Part shown: one piece after another, positions 32,124 through 40,599 of the stretch
Position numbering within the stretch: the first letter of the stretch is position 1
How the letters are laid out: each line of letters begins with the position of its first letter
Assembly (NCBI RefSeq): GCF_004364555.1
Contig: NZ_SOAM01000001.1
Coordinates: forward strand, 930,001 to 994,000
Length of the DNA: 64,000 nt
Direction: 5' to 3'
From: Amnibacterium kyonggiense
GTDB lineage: Bacteria; Actinomycetota; Actinomycetes; Actinomycetales; Microbacteriaceae
Notes under the pieces: model-generated
What the model saw: the letters and a program-made list of their open reading frames with translations, nothing else
What the model was told of the DNA's origin: nothing
The model's database searches: none
Program-made: the position numbers and the translations under genes

Positions 32124-33278
32124 GTGGATCACAACCCGTCCACCGCCCGCTCCTCGCGACTCGCGATGCAGCGGCTGCACCACAGCGGTGCCCGGCCGGT
32201 GCGCGTGCTCCTCATCGGCGACCGCGCGCACCTGTTCTCCGCCGTCGACGGCTCGACCGTGGCCGAGCGGGCCGCGGATCGGATGTGGCTCAGCACGCAG
32301 CACGGGGTCGACCTCGACGTGCTCACCGACCTCGCCCCCGTCCTGCACGCGGTGCAAGGCGTCTTCCGCACCTGGCGCCTGTGGCGGTACGACGTCGTGC
32401 TCGTCGCCCTCGGCGAGGGCCTCGACGCCGGGCGTCGACCCCGCACCCTCTCGCGAGTCGGCGATTTGCTGACCGAGGTGCTCGAGGACGCGGCCGCCGC
32501 GACCGACGTCGTCGTGGTCGGGCCGCCGGTGACCGCGCCCGATCGCAGCCGGCACGCGGCGGCGCCCGAGGACCGGCTCCGAGCCGTGGTGGGTCGGCTG
32601 GGGTCCGTCCGCGTCCGCTTCCGCGCGGTCGACCGCGGCGGCGACGAGCTGGCGCGCGCCCGGGCGTGGGCGACCGCGCTCGGCGAGGAGGTCGCCGCAT
32701 CGGTGACGCGGCTGGACGGCGCCCCCGCCGAGGCGACCGCGGAGGCCCTCCGGCAGCGCCCCGATCCGGAGGCGCAGCGCCAGCACGCGCTCGACGAGCT
32801 GCGCATCGTGGGGCGGCCGCCGGAGCCGCGGCTCGACGACCTCGTCGAGCTGGCGCGGGCGGCGTTCGGCACGGCGTCCGCGGAGATCAACTTCATCGAC
32901 CACGACCGGCAGTGGAAGATGGCCGTCGCCGGCGCGGAGCGGGGCGAGAACCCGCGCGCCCACTCGTTCTGCACCGTCACGATCCAGCGCGCGACGCCCT
33001 TGGTGGTGAGCGACGCGATGACCGACCCGGTGCTGCGCGAGAGCCCGTTGGCGCAGGGCGAGCATCCCATCCGGTTCTACGCGGCGCACCCGATCGAGTC
33101 GACCGACGGCTACCGGATCGGGTCGTTCTGCATCTACGACCCGGAGCCGCGGGACGTCAGCGGCCTGGACCTGTCGGTGCTGCGGGACCTCGCGCTGCTC
33201 GCCCAGGCGGAGATCACCGGGGCGGACGCGGCGCCGACCGGTGTCGCGCCCGCATTGGCGACCGCGCGGTCCGCCTGA
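32124..33278 (+). CDS. SGNH-like plus GAF domain protein
   Basis: About 384 residues. The first 170 look like a degenerate SGNH-hydrolase core: VRVLLIGDRAHL stands where GDS is expected and DVVLVALGEGLD where GxND is expected, so catalysis is doubtful. The last 150 residues are a GAF domain (TASAEINFIDHDRQWKMAV, AHSFCTVTI, FYAAHPIESTDGYRIGSFCI) of the type that senses small ligands or redox state, with one Cys in SFCT. Start is GTG 32124 after AGGAGGT; ATG 32106 is an alternative. Function unknown, likely sensory. Confidence 0.7.
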   Translation: MDHNPSTARSSRLAMQRLHHSGARPVRVLLIGDRAHLFSAVDGSTVAERAADRMWLSTQHGVDLDVLTDLAPVLHAVQGVFRTWRLWRYDVVLVALGEGLDAGRRPRTLSRVGDLLTEVLEDAAAATDVVVVGPPVTAPDRSRHAAAPEDRLRAVVGRLGSVRVRFRAVDRGGDELARARAWATALGEEVAASVTRLDGAPAEATAEALRQRPDPEAQRQHALDELRIVGRPPEPRLDDLVELARAAFGTASAEINFIDHDRQWKMAVAGAERGENPRAHSFCTVTIQRATPLVVSDAMTDPVLRESPLAQGEHPIRFYAAHPIESTDGYRIGSFCIYDPEPRDVSGLDLSVLRDLALLAQAEITGADAAPTGVAPALATARSA

Positions 33279-33290
33279 CACGATCGACGG

Positions 33291-34109
33291 GTGCTCGTCG
33301 ACGCCTCCGAGGTCCAGGCCCTGCTCGGCGATCCGCGGCTGGTGCTGCTCGACGTGCGGTGGCGCCTCGACGTCCCCGACGGCCGGCCGGCGTACCGGGA
33401 GGGCCACCTGCCGTCGGGCGTGTACGTGGACCTCGAGCGGGAGCTCGCCGGACCGGCGTCGGCCGCGGGCGGTCGTCATCCGCTGCCGGATCCCGCAGCG
33501 CTGCAGGCTGCCGCCCGGCGGTGGGGCGTCCGGTCCGACAGCGTCGTGGTCGCGTACGACGACCTCGGCGGGATGTCGGCGGCGCGGGCGTGGTGGCTCC
33601 TCCGCGACGCCGGCGTCGACGTGCGGGTGCTCGACGGCGGCCTCGCGGCATGGCGGCGGGCCGGCCTGCCGCTCGAGACGGGCGACGCGACGCCGGAGCC
33701 GGGCGACGTCCTCCTGCACCCGGGCGCGCTGCCGGTGATCGACGCCGACGCCGCGGCCGCGTTCCGGGGGACGCTGCTCGACGCGCGCGCCGGCGAGCGG
33801 TACCGCGGGGAGGTCGAGCCGGTCGACCCGCGCGCCGGGCACATCCCGGGCGCGGTCAGCGCGCCGACCGCGGGCAACCTGGACGCTGACGGCCGCTTCC
33901 TGCCGCCGGAGGCGCTGCGCGAGCGGTTCCACTCGCTCGGGGTCGACCTCGACGGCCCGGTCGCGGCGTACTGCGGGTCCGGCATCACTGCCTCCCACGA
34001 GCTGCTCGCCCTCGCGGTCGCCGGCGTCGACGGCGCGCTCTACCCGGGCTCGTGGAGCGCCTGGTCGAGCGACCCGGGTCGCCCCGCCGCGACGGGCCCG
34101 TTGCCGTGA
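33291..34109 (+). CDS. Sulfurtransferase (tandem rhodanese, SseA type)
   Basis: 272 residues forming two rhodanese domains. The N-terminal one is structural; the C-terminal one has the catalytic loop YCGSGITA with Cys228. It transfers sulfane sulfur from thiosulfate or 3-mercaptopyruvate to a thiophile. The CGSGVTA-like loop fits 3-mercaptopyruvate sulfurtransferases best. GTG start at 33291 is 6 bases after CACGAT (33279-33284). The stop overlaps the next GNAT gene. Confidence 0.93.
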   Translation: MLVDASEVQALLGDPRLVLLDVRWRLDVPDGRPAYREGHLPSGVYVDLERELAGPASAAGGRHPLPDPAALQAAARRWGVRSDSVVVAYDDLGGMSAARAWWLLRDAGVDVRVLDGGLAAWRRAGLPLETGDATPEPGDVLLHPGALPVIDADAAAAFRGTLLDARAGERYRGEVEPVDPRAGHIPGAVSAPTAGNLDADGRFLPPEALRERFHSLGVDLDGPVAAYCGSGITASHELLALAVAGVDGALYPGSWSAWSSDPGRPAATGPLP

Positions 34110-34663
34110 CGGAGCAGGTCGTCCTCCGGGATGACGACCCTCGCGCACCCGTCCTGCTCTCGGAGGGGTACCGGCTTGCCCATCGGTCGTGGGGAGCGCG
34201 CCTGCGGCGACCCGACGTCGCGGCCCTGCGAGCGCTGGCCGGCGACGCCGCCGAGCTCGGCTCGGAGCACGACCCGGGCATCGCAGCCCTCGAGTCGGCG
34301 GTCCGGGAGGACTACCCGGGCGGTCCGGCGACGGCGCCGGACCTCCACGACATCGCGTCGCTCGCAGCCCTCCGCCGCGAAGGAACCCGGTTCTTCGGCG
34401 TCGTCAAGGGCGGGGAGGTCGCCGCCGTATCGGCGATCCGCCGGAACGGCGACCGAGCGGAGACCGACTTCACCGCTGTCGCGCGAGCCCACCGTCGGCG
34501 GGGGCTCGCGGAGTCGGTCAAGGCCGCGTCGGTGCTCGCGCTGCTCGCCGACGGCGCGGTCGTCTTCGGCACGGGCGGCGCCGAGGAGAACGCCGCGAGC
34601 CTCGCGATGAACGCCCGGCTCGGCTACGTCGTCACGGAGCGCTGGCTCACCCTCGTGCGGTGA
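34106..34663 (+). CDS. GNAT acetyltransferase
   Basis: 185 residues. The fold is suggested by the strand TDFTAVARAHRRRGLAESVK, where RRRGLA replaces the usual QxxGxG/A acetyl-CoA loop, and by a C-terminal NARLGYVVTERW. Substrate unknown. The start GTG overlaps the stop of the rhodanese gene by 4 bases, so expression is coupled; a functional link to sulfur metabolism is possible but not shown. Confidence 0.78.
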   Translation: MTEQVVLRDDDPRAPVLLSEGYRLAHRSWGARLRRPDVAALRALAGDAAELGSEHDPGIAALESAVREDYPGGPATAPDLHDIASLAALRREGTRFFGVVKGGEVAAVSAIRRNGDRAETDFTAVARAHRRRGLAESVKAASVLALLADGAVVFGTGGAEENAASLAMNARLGYVVTERWLTLVR

Positions 34664-34673
34664 TCCCGGACTG

Positions 34674-34716
34674 CTGCGGCTGATGTCCGAACCGCATCAG
34701 TCCGGAACCGCCGCAG
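34674..34716. repeat. Nested intergenic inverted repeat (CTGCGG/TGATG)
   Basis: CTGCGG...CCGCAG and, inside, TGATG...CATCA, located between convergent GNAT and hrpA genes. The motif set recurs at 60596-60665. Confidence 0.45.
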
Positions 34717-34734
34717 GAGGCGATGCGAGCTGCG

Positions 34735-37700
34735 CTACGCGAGGGCCTTGCGGATGCGCTGCACCGAGACCGGCTCGGCCGTCGGCAGGTGCTGCGCGAA
34801 GAGACTCAGCCGGAGCTCCTCGAGCAGCCAGCGCGCGTGGACGAGCTCCGGCCGGAGCCCGGGACGCAGCGGCAGGGTGCCGCCGGCCGCGAGGTAGAGG
34901 CCCTGCGCCGTCTGCGCCTCGGTCATCCAGACGCGGTCGCGGTTCGCCTGCTCGGGGAGCCGCTCGACGCGGTGCACGACGCCCGCCGCGTACACGGCGA
35001 TGCGGGGCAGCCGGTCCGCGCCGTCGATGCGCACGAAGCCCGGGTGGATCAGCGCGTCGAGCTGCGCGCGGGCGTCGGTCAGCGCCGGCACGAGCGCCAG
35101 GCTCGTCGCCTGCCGGATCGCCCGGTCGGCGTCCCGCGCGCCCGCGAGCGCCGCCGCGGCCGCGCCGACGACGCGGAACAGGTCGTCGACGACCGAGGCG
35201 GCGAGGGCCTCCCGCATGCGGTCGAACGCGGCCCGGTCCCACGCGACGCCGTCCGGGTCGTGCCGCAGCTGCACGCGGTCGATCACCGCGTCGAGGCAGT
35301 CCTGGAACAGGGCGTCCGTGCTGCGGTACGGGCTCGCGCCGAGCGCCAGCTTCTCCGCGCCGGTGAGGTGCTCGCGGACGTACGCGGCGGGGGAGGGCGT
35401 CGCGAGCGCGAGGAGCCGGTGCACGCCCGCCCGTGTGGAGGCGACCTGCTCCTCCGGCGTCGCGAGCAGCCGCACGTCGACCGCCGCGCCGGTGTCGACG
35501 AGGGCCGGGTACGCACGGACGACCCCGCCGGCGGCCCTCGTGTCGAGCACCCGCGGCAGCGCGTCGAGGTCCCAGGTCGTCATGCCCGTCCGCTCGATCG
35601 GCGCCGATCCGGGCGCGGGGCGGGCGACGACGCGGGCCGCCGAGGAGCGCGCCCGGTCCGCGAAGCGCTGCTGCAGCGCCGCGAGGTCCGTGCTGCGGCC
35701 GAGCTCCTGCGGCGCCCCGCGTCGCCCGCGCGGCGCGTCGGTCACCGCGAATGCAGGACGGAGGTGCGCCGGGAGGCGGGACAGGTCGAAGTCCGCGGGC
35801 GCGACCGCGACCCCGGCGCCCCGGCGGACGACCGGCGCGAGCGCGTCGACGAGCGGGCCCGGGTCCGCCCCCGTCTCCGGTCCGGGGGGCAGCTCGGGCA
35901 GCAGCCGCCGCGCCCAGTCCGCCGCCGGGACGACGTGCCGGCGGATCGGCTTCGGGAGCGTGCGGAGCAGTGCGGTGACGAGCTCCTCCCGGAACCCCGG
36001 CACGAGCCAGTCGAATCCGGCGGGGGAGAGCCCGGCGAGCAGCGGCAGCGGGACCTTCACGGTCACGCCGTCGTCGGCGGCGCCCGGCGCGAACCGGTAC
36101 CCGAGCCGGAGCCGCTGGTCGCCCTGCTGCCAGGTCGGCGGGTAGTCCCGCTCGTCGATCTCGGCCTCGTCCTCCTCCTCGATGAGGTCGGACCGGCGCA
36201 TGGTGAGGAGGTCGGGCGCCTCCTGCCGCCTCTCCCGCCACCAGCGCTCGAAGCGGCGCACGTCCGTGACATCGGCCGGGACGCGGTCGTCGTAGAAGTC
36301 GACGATCCGCTGGTCGTCGACGGGGCGGCTGCGGGTGCGCTCCGCCTCCTCGTCGAGCTCCGCGCGGAGGCGGCGGTTGGCCCGGTCGAACTCCGACGGC
36401 GCCCCGGGAGGCGGCGTCCACTCGCCGCCGAGCAGCGCGTGCTCGAGGAACAGGTCGCGGGCGTGCGCCGGGTTCAGCCGCGCGTACTGGATGCGACGCT
36501 TCTCGACGATGGGGACGCCGAACAGGGTGACGCGTTCGTCGGCGACCGCGGCGCCCTGGCGCTGCTCCCACCGCGGTTCGCCGTAGGTGCGCTTGACGAG
36601 GTCCCCGGCGATCGGCTCCGCCCACGCGGGGTCGATCGCCGCGTTCATCCGGGCGAAGAGGCGGGAGGTCTCGACGAGCTCGGCGGACATCAGCGCCCGC
36701 GGCGGGCGCTTCGCGAGCGAGGAGCCGGGGAACACGACGAACCGCAGCTGGCGGGCGCCGAGGAACTCGTTCGCGCCACGCCGCGGCGTCGGCCGCCCGT
36801 CGCGGCCCTTCGCGGGCTGCCCGGTGCGACGCTGTCCTGAGGCACTCGAAGGGTCGTCGCGGATGCCGATCTGCGACAGCAGGCCCGCGAGGAGGCTCTT
36901 GTGGATCGCGTCGCCGGGGACGCTCGCGCGCGTCGCCGCGGCGTCGCCCTCCGGCTTCGGGGGGCGCGGCGCAGCCTCGACCTGCAGCCCGACGTCCCGC
37001 GCGATGCCGGTCAGCTGCCGGACGAGGTCCTGCCACTCCCGGATCCGGACGAAGTTGAGGAACTCCGACCGGCACCGCCGGCGGAACGCGGAGGACGACA
37101 GGTCGGGCTGCTGCTCCTCGAGGTGGTTCCAGAGGTTCAGCAGCCCGAGCAGGTCGCTGGTCGGATCGGCGAAGCGCGCGTGGAGCTGGTCCGCCTGCGC
37201 CCGCTGCTCGGCGGGCCGCTCGCGCGGGTCCTGCACGGTGAGCCCGGCGACGATCACGATCACCTCGCGGGTGACGCCGTGCCGCTTCGACTCGAGCAGC
37301 ATGCGGCCGAACCGGGGATCGATCGGGACCCGCGCCAGGTCGCGGCCGGTGCGGGTGAGGGAGGCGGGCCGCCCGCCGCGCGCCTCCTGCACCGCGCCGA
37401 GCTCGCGGAGGAGGTCGAGGCCCGCGCGGACGCCCCGGGAGTCGGGCGGGGTCAGGAACGGGAACGCCTCGATCTCGCCGAGCCCGAGCGACAGCATCTG
37501 AAGGATGACCGCCGCGAGGTTCGTGCGCAGGATCTCGGGGTCGGTGTACTCGGGGCGCTTCCCGTAGTCCTCCTCCGAGTACAGCCGGATCGCGACGCCC
37601 GCGCTCGTGCGCCCGGCGCGGCCGGAGCGCTGGTTCGCGGAGGCCTGCGAGATCGCCTCGATCGGCAGCCGCTGCACCTTCGCCCGCGCGGAGTAGCGGG

Positions 37701-38688
37701 AGATGCGCGCGGTCCCGCCGTCGATCACCGCCCGGATGCCGGGGACGGTGAGGCTCGTCTCCGCGACGTTCGTGGCGAGGACGATGCGCCGGTCGAGCCC
37801 GGGCGTGCGGCTGCGTTCGAACACGCGGTGCTGCTCGGCCGCGGACAGCCGGCCGTAAAGGGGGAGGACCTCGGTCGGTCGCGTCCGGCCGGCGTAGCGG
37901 CCGGTCAGCACGTCGGCGACGTCGCGGATCTCGCTCTCGCCGGAGAGGAAGACGAGCACGTCGCCGCCGGGCAGGTCGCGTTCGAGCTCGTCGAGCGCCT
38001 CCTGGATCCCGGTCGCGAGGTCGCGGTCCTCCGTGGTCCCGACGTCGGGATCGTCTTCGTCGTCGCCGGCGTCCTCGACCACGAGCGGGCGGTACCGGAC
38101 CTCGACGGGATAGGTGCGGCCGGACACCTCGACGATCGGCGCGGGCTTCCCGTCCGCGGCCGCGAAGTGCTCCGCGAAGCGCTCGACGTCGATCGTCGCC
38201 GACGTGACGATCACCTTGAGGTCGGGGCGGCGGGGGAGCAGCCGCTTCAGGTAGCCGAGGAGGAAGTCGATGTTGAGGCTGCGCTCGTGCGCCTCGTCGA
38301 GCACGATCGTGTCGTAGCGGCGCAGCTCGCGGTCGCGGCGGATCTCCGCGAGCAGGATGCCGTCGGTCATCAGCCGGATCCGGGTGTCCGGGCCGGACGT
38401 GTCCGTGAACCGGACCGAGTAGCCGACGAGGCCGCCGAGCGGCACGTCCAGCTCCTCCGCGATCCGCTCCGCGATCGTGCGTGCGGCGATGCGCCGCGGC
38501 TGCGTGTGCGCGATGGAGGTCCGCCCGAGTTCGAGCGCGATCTTCGGCAGCTGCGTCGTCTTGCCGGAGCCGGTCTCGCCCGCGACGATCACGACCTGGT
38601 GGTCGCGAATCGTCGCCGCGATCTCCTCCCGGACGACGCTGACGGGCAGCTCGGGCGGATAGGTGATCTCGGGGACGACGACAGACAT
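34735..38688 (-). CDS. hrpA: ATP-dependent RNA helicase HrpA
   Basis: 1317 residues, full-length DEAH/RHA helicase. Walker A GETGSGKT is at residues 37-44, DEAH at 131-134, then the QRSGRAGRTSAGVAIRLY motif VI, the HA2 and OB domains, and the long DUF3418 C-terminus typical of HrpA. It remodels RNA or ribosome complexes in the cytoplasm. The start ATG 38688 gives the family N-terminus; an in-frame ATG 48 bases upstream would run into the hairpin at 38703. A CACAAT box sits 9 bases before the ATG. Confidence 0.95.
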   Translation of the reverse strand: MSVVVPEITYPPELPVSVVREEIAATIRDHQVVIVAGETGSGKTTQLPKIALELGRTSIAHTQPRRIAARTIAERIAEELDVPLGGLVGYSVRFTDTSGPDTRIRLMTDGILLAEIRRDRELRRYDTIVLDEAHERSLNIDFLLGYLKRLLPRRPDLKVIVTSATIDVERFAEHFAAADGKPAPIVEVSGRTYPVEVRYRPLVVEDAGDDEDDPDVGTTEDRDLATGIQEALDELERDLPGGDVLVFLSGESEIRDVADVLTGRYAGRTRPTEVLPLYGRLSAAEQHRVFERSRTPGLDRRIVLATNVAETSLTVPGIRAVIDGGTARISRYSARAKVQRLPIEAISQASANQRSGRAGRTSAGVAIRLYSEEDYGKRPEYTDPEILRTNLAAVILQMLSLGLGEIEAFPFLTPPDSRGVRAGLDLLRELGAVQEARGGRPASLTRTGRDLARVPIDPRFGRMLLESKRHGVTREVIVIVAGLTVQDPRERPAEQRAQADQLHARFADPTSDLLGLLNLWNHLEEQQPDLSSSAFRRRCRSEFLNFVRIREWQDLVRQLTGIARDVGLQVEAAPRPPKPEGDAAATRASVPGDAIHKSLLAGLLSQIGIRDDPSSASGQRRTGQPAKGRDGRPTPRRGANEFLGARQLRFVVFPGSSLAKRPPRALMSAELVETSRLFARMNAAIDPAWAEPIAGDLVKRTYGEPRWEQRQGAAVADERVTLFGVPIVEKRRIQYARLNPAHARDLFLEHALLGGEWTPPPGAPSEFDRANRRLRAELDEEAERTRSRPVDDQRIVDFYDDRVPADVTDVRRFERWWRERRQEAPDLLTMRRSDLIEEEDEAEIDERDYPPTWQQGDQRLRLGYRFAPGAADDGVTVKVPLPLLAGLSPAGFDWLVPGFREELVTALLRTLPKPIRRHVVPAADWARRLLPELPPGPETGADPGPLVDALAPVVRRGAGVAVAPADFDLSRLPAHLRPAFAVTDAPRGRRGAPQELGRSTDLAALQQRFADRARSSAARVVARPAPGSAPIERTGMTTWDLDALPRVLDTRAAGGVVRAYPALVDTGAAVDVRLLATPEEQVASTRAGVHRLLALATPSPAAYVREHLTGAEKLALGASPYRSTDALFQDCLDAVIDRVQLRHDPDGVAWDRAAFDRMREALAASVVDDLFRVVGAAAAALAGARDADRAIRQATSLALVPALTDARAQLDALIHPGFVRIDGADRLPRIAVYAAGVVHRVERLPEQANRDRVWMTEAQTAQGLYLAAGGTLPLRPGLRPELVHARWLLEELRLSLFAQHLPTAEPVSVQRIRKALA

Positions 38689-38702
38689 GGGCAGTCCATT
38701 GT

Positions 38703-38740
38703 GAAGGTGTTCGCGGGCCCGGGGGTCCGCGGACACCTTC
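38703..38740 (-). terminator. Hairpin between OYE gene and hrpA
   Basis: GAAGGTGT (38703-38710) pairs with ACACCTTC (38733-38740), with an inner CGG/CCG extension. It follows the OYE stop on the minus strand and precedes hrpA, so it may be a terminator or attenuator. Confidence 0.55.
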
Positions 38741-38746
38741 GCGGGA

Positions 38747-39841
38747 TCAGGCGCGGACGGCCGCGTGGCGGGGCTTCGCCCGCCGGTACTGGACCGGCCA
38801 GGCGACGTCGACGCCGAGCTCGGCGGCCCAGGCCTGCGGCAGGTGCGGGTTGCGGAGGAGCGGCCGAGCGAGCATGACCGCGTCCGCGCGGCCCTCCGCG
38901 ACGATCGCCTCCGCCTGCTCGGCGTCGTGGATCAGGCCCACCGCGTTCACGGGCATCCCGGTCGCGGTCCGGACGGCCGTCGCGAGCGGCACCTGGTAGC
39001 CGGGGCCGACGGGGATCTTCGCGTCACCGACGACGCCGCCGCTCGAGACGTCGAACCAGTCCGCGCCCGCCTCGGCCGCCCAGCCGGCCACGGTGTCGGT
39101 GTCCTCGATCGTCCAGCCGCCGTCGACCCAGTCCGTGCCGGAGAAGCGGACGAGCAGCGGCACGTCCTCCCCGATCGCGTCGCGGACCGCCCGCACGACG
39201 TCGAGCAGGAGGCGGGCGCGGCGCTCGAGCGAGCCGCCCCACGCGTCCGTGCGGTGGTTCGCGAGGGGGGAGAGGAACTGGTGGATGAGGTAGCCGTGCG
39301 CGGCGTGCAGCTCGATCGCGTCGAAGCCCGCGCCCACCGCACGCCGCGCGCCGGCGGCGAAGTCGGCGACGACGCCCGCGATGCCGGCCTCGTCGAGCGC
39401 GACCGGCGCGGCGTACCCGGCGAACGGGACCGCCGACGGCGCGACGGTCGTCCAGCCGCCGTCCTCGAGCGACTGCGAGCCGTGCCCCCTCCACTCCGGG
39501 AGGGTCGACGCCTTGCGGCCGGCGTGTGCAAGCTGGACGGCAGCGACCGCGCCGCGGGCGTGCACGAAGTCGACGATCCGGGCGAGCGCGTCCCGCTGCT
39601 CGTCGTTCCAGATCCCGAGGTCCCAGGCCGAGATGCGGCCCTCCGGGCTGACCGCCGTCGCCTCCGTCATCACGAGGCCCGCGCCGCCCTGCGCGAGCGC
39701 GCCGAGATGGACGAGGTGCCAGTCGGTCGGCATGCCGTCCCGCGCGTCCGCCGAGTACTGGCACATCGGCGAGACCCATACGCGGTTCGGCACCGTGAGG
39801 GAGCGGAGGCGGACGGGCTGGAACAGGGCAGCGTCGGTCAC
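38747..39841 (-). CDS. NADH:flavin oxidoreductase, old yellow enzyme (YqjM-like)
   Basis: 364 residues, FMN-dependent TIM barrel that reduces activated alkenes with NAD(P)H. YqjM-subgroup marks are the SPMCQYSA motif with its redox-tuning Cys, HLGALAQGGAGLVMTEAT, the active-site His pair in ELHAAHGYLIHQFLSP, and the C-terminal ARPLLRNP phosphate-binding segment. The start is uncertain: GTG 39841 fits homologues, while GTG 39868 and ATG 39856 are possible. It is followed by hrpA on the same strand. Confidence 0.9.
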   Translation of the reverse strand: MTDAALFQPVRLRSLTVPNRVWVSPMCQYSADARDGMPTDWHLVHLGALAQGGAGLVMTEATAVSPEGRISAWDLGIWNDEQRDALARIVDFVHARGAVAAVQLAHAGRKASTLPEWRGHGSQSLEDGGWTTVAPSAVPFAGYAAPVALDEAGIAGVVADFAAGARRAVGAGFDAIELHAAHGYLIHQFLSPLANHRTDAWGGSLERRARLLLDVVRAVRDAIGEDVPLLVRFSGTDWVDGGWTIEDTDTVAGWAAEAGADWFDVSSGGVVGDAKIPVGPGYQVPLATAVRTATGMPVNAVGLIHDAEQAEAIVAEGRADAVMLARPLLRNPHLPQAWAAELGVDVAWPVQYRRAKPRHAAVRA

Positions 39842-39974
39842 TCGAGGTCCGACCATCCGCGGGTGCACGCTATTCCCCGGTCCTTACACCGCTCCGATCA
39901 GGCATGGAGATCGCATTCAGCTTTTATGCAGCCAGATCCGAGACAGTGTGGGCGTCTTGGAAAGGACGGAAACC

Positions 39975-40244
39975 GTGAGCATCATCATCTTCCTCGTCAT
40001 CGGCCTCATCGCCGGCCTCATCGCCCGTGCGGTCGTGCCCGGCCGCCAGAGCATGGGGATCATCGCGACGCTCATCCTGGGCGTCGTCGGCTCCTTCGTC
40101 GGCGGCCTCATCCTGTCGTTCCTGCCGGGCGGTGAGCCGTTCCCGTCGTTCAACGCCGCGGGCCTGATCGGTTCGATCATCGGCGCGATCGTCGTTCTGC
40201 TGATCTACATCGCGGTTCGTCGCCGCTCCGGCCGCACGGCCTGA
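39975..40244 (+). CDS. GlsB/YeaQ/YmgE family stress-response membrane protein
   Basis: 89 residues, three membrane helices, with the signature GLIAGLIARAVVPGRQSMG and the glycine-rich ILGVVGSFVGG. Transglycosylase-associated-protein family, induced by stress in several bacteria. The GTG start has AAAGGA upstream. The preceding intergenic region (39869-39974) is less G+C-rich and probably carries an inducible promoter that I could not define. Confidence 0.93.
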   Translation: MSIIIFLVIGLIAGLIARAVVPGRQSMGIIATLILGVVGSFVGGLILSFLPGGEPFPSFNAAGLIGSIIGAIVVLLIYIAVRRRSGRTA

Positions 40245-40255
40245 GCCCGACCACA

Positions 40256-40287
40256 GAAGGACCCCGTCAGCGATGACGGGGTCCTTC
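40256..40287 (+). terminator. Terminator of the GlsB-family gene
   Basis: Perfect 14-base arms, GAAGGACCCCGTCA and its complement, around a 4-base GCGA loop. Confidence 0.88.
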
Positions 40288-40363
40288 GTCGTTCCCGGGA
40301 GGAGCGGTCTCCCGCCGCCGCCGCGGCCAGGGCCTTCGGATCCGCGACCGGTAGACCTGGAGC

Positions 40364-40561
40364 ATGAGCAACAGCATGCCGCAGGGCCCGGGCCCGCAGT
40401 TCGGTTCGAACCCCGACGCCTCGCCGGTCGACGAGACCGAGGCGGTCCAGGAGGCGATGGACGAGGAGTCGGCCGAGTTGAGCGCGGAGGGCGACGACGG
40501 CGTCATCGACATCAGTGAGGCCGAGGGCCCCGACGTCTCGGGCGGCGACGACGTCGGCTGA
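40364..40561 (+). CDS. Small acidic hypothetical protein
   Basis: 65 residues, strongly acidic (Asp/Glu-rich after residue 18), no hydrophobic core, probably disordered. N-terminus [20 protein letters not shown] is likely conserved among relatives. ATG 40364 lies 6 bases after TAGACC (40352-40357), which argues that it is expressed from a leaderless transcript. Function unknown. Confidence 0.6.
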   Translation: MSNSMPQGPGPQFGSNPDASPVDETEAVQEAMDEESAELSAEGDDGVIDISEAEGPDVSGGDDVG

Positions 40562-40599
40562 GCGGGCCTCGGACGCCGGCACGGGCGGGGACCGCGCGC

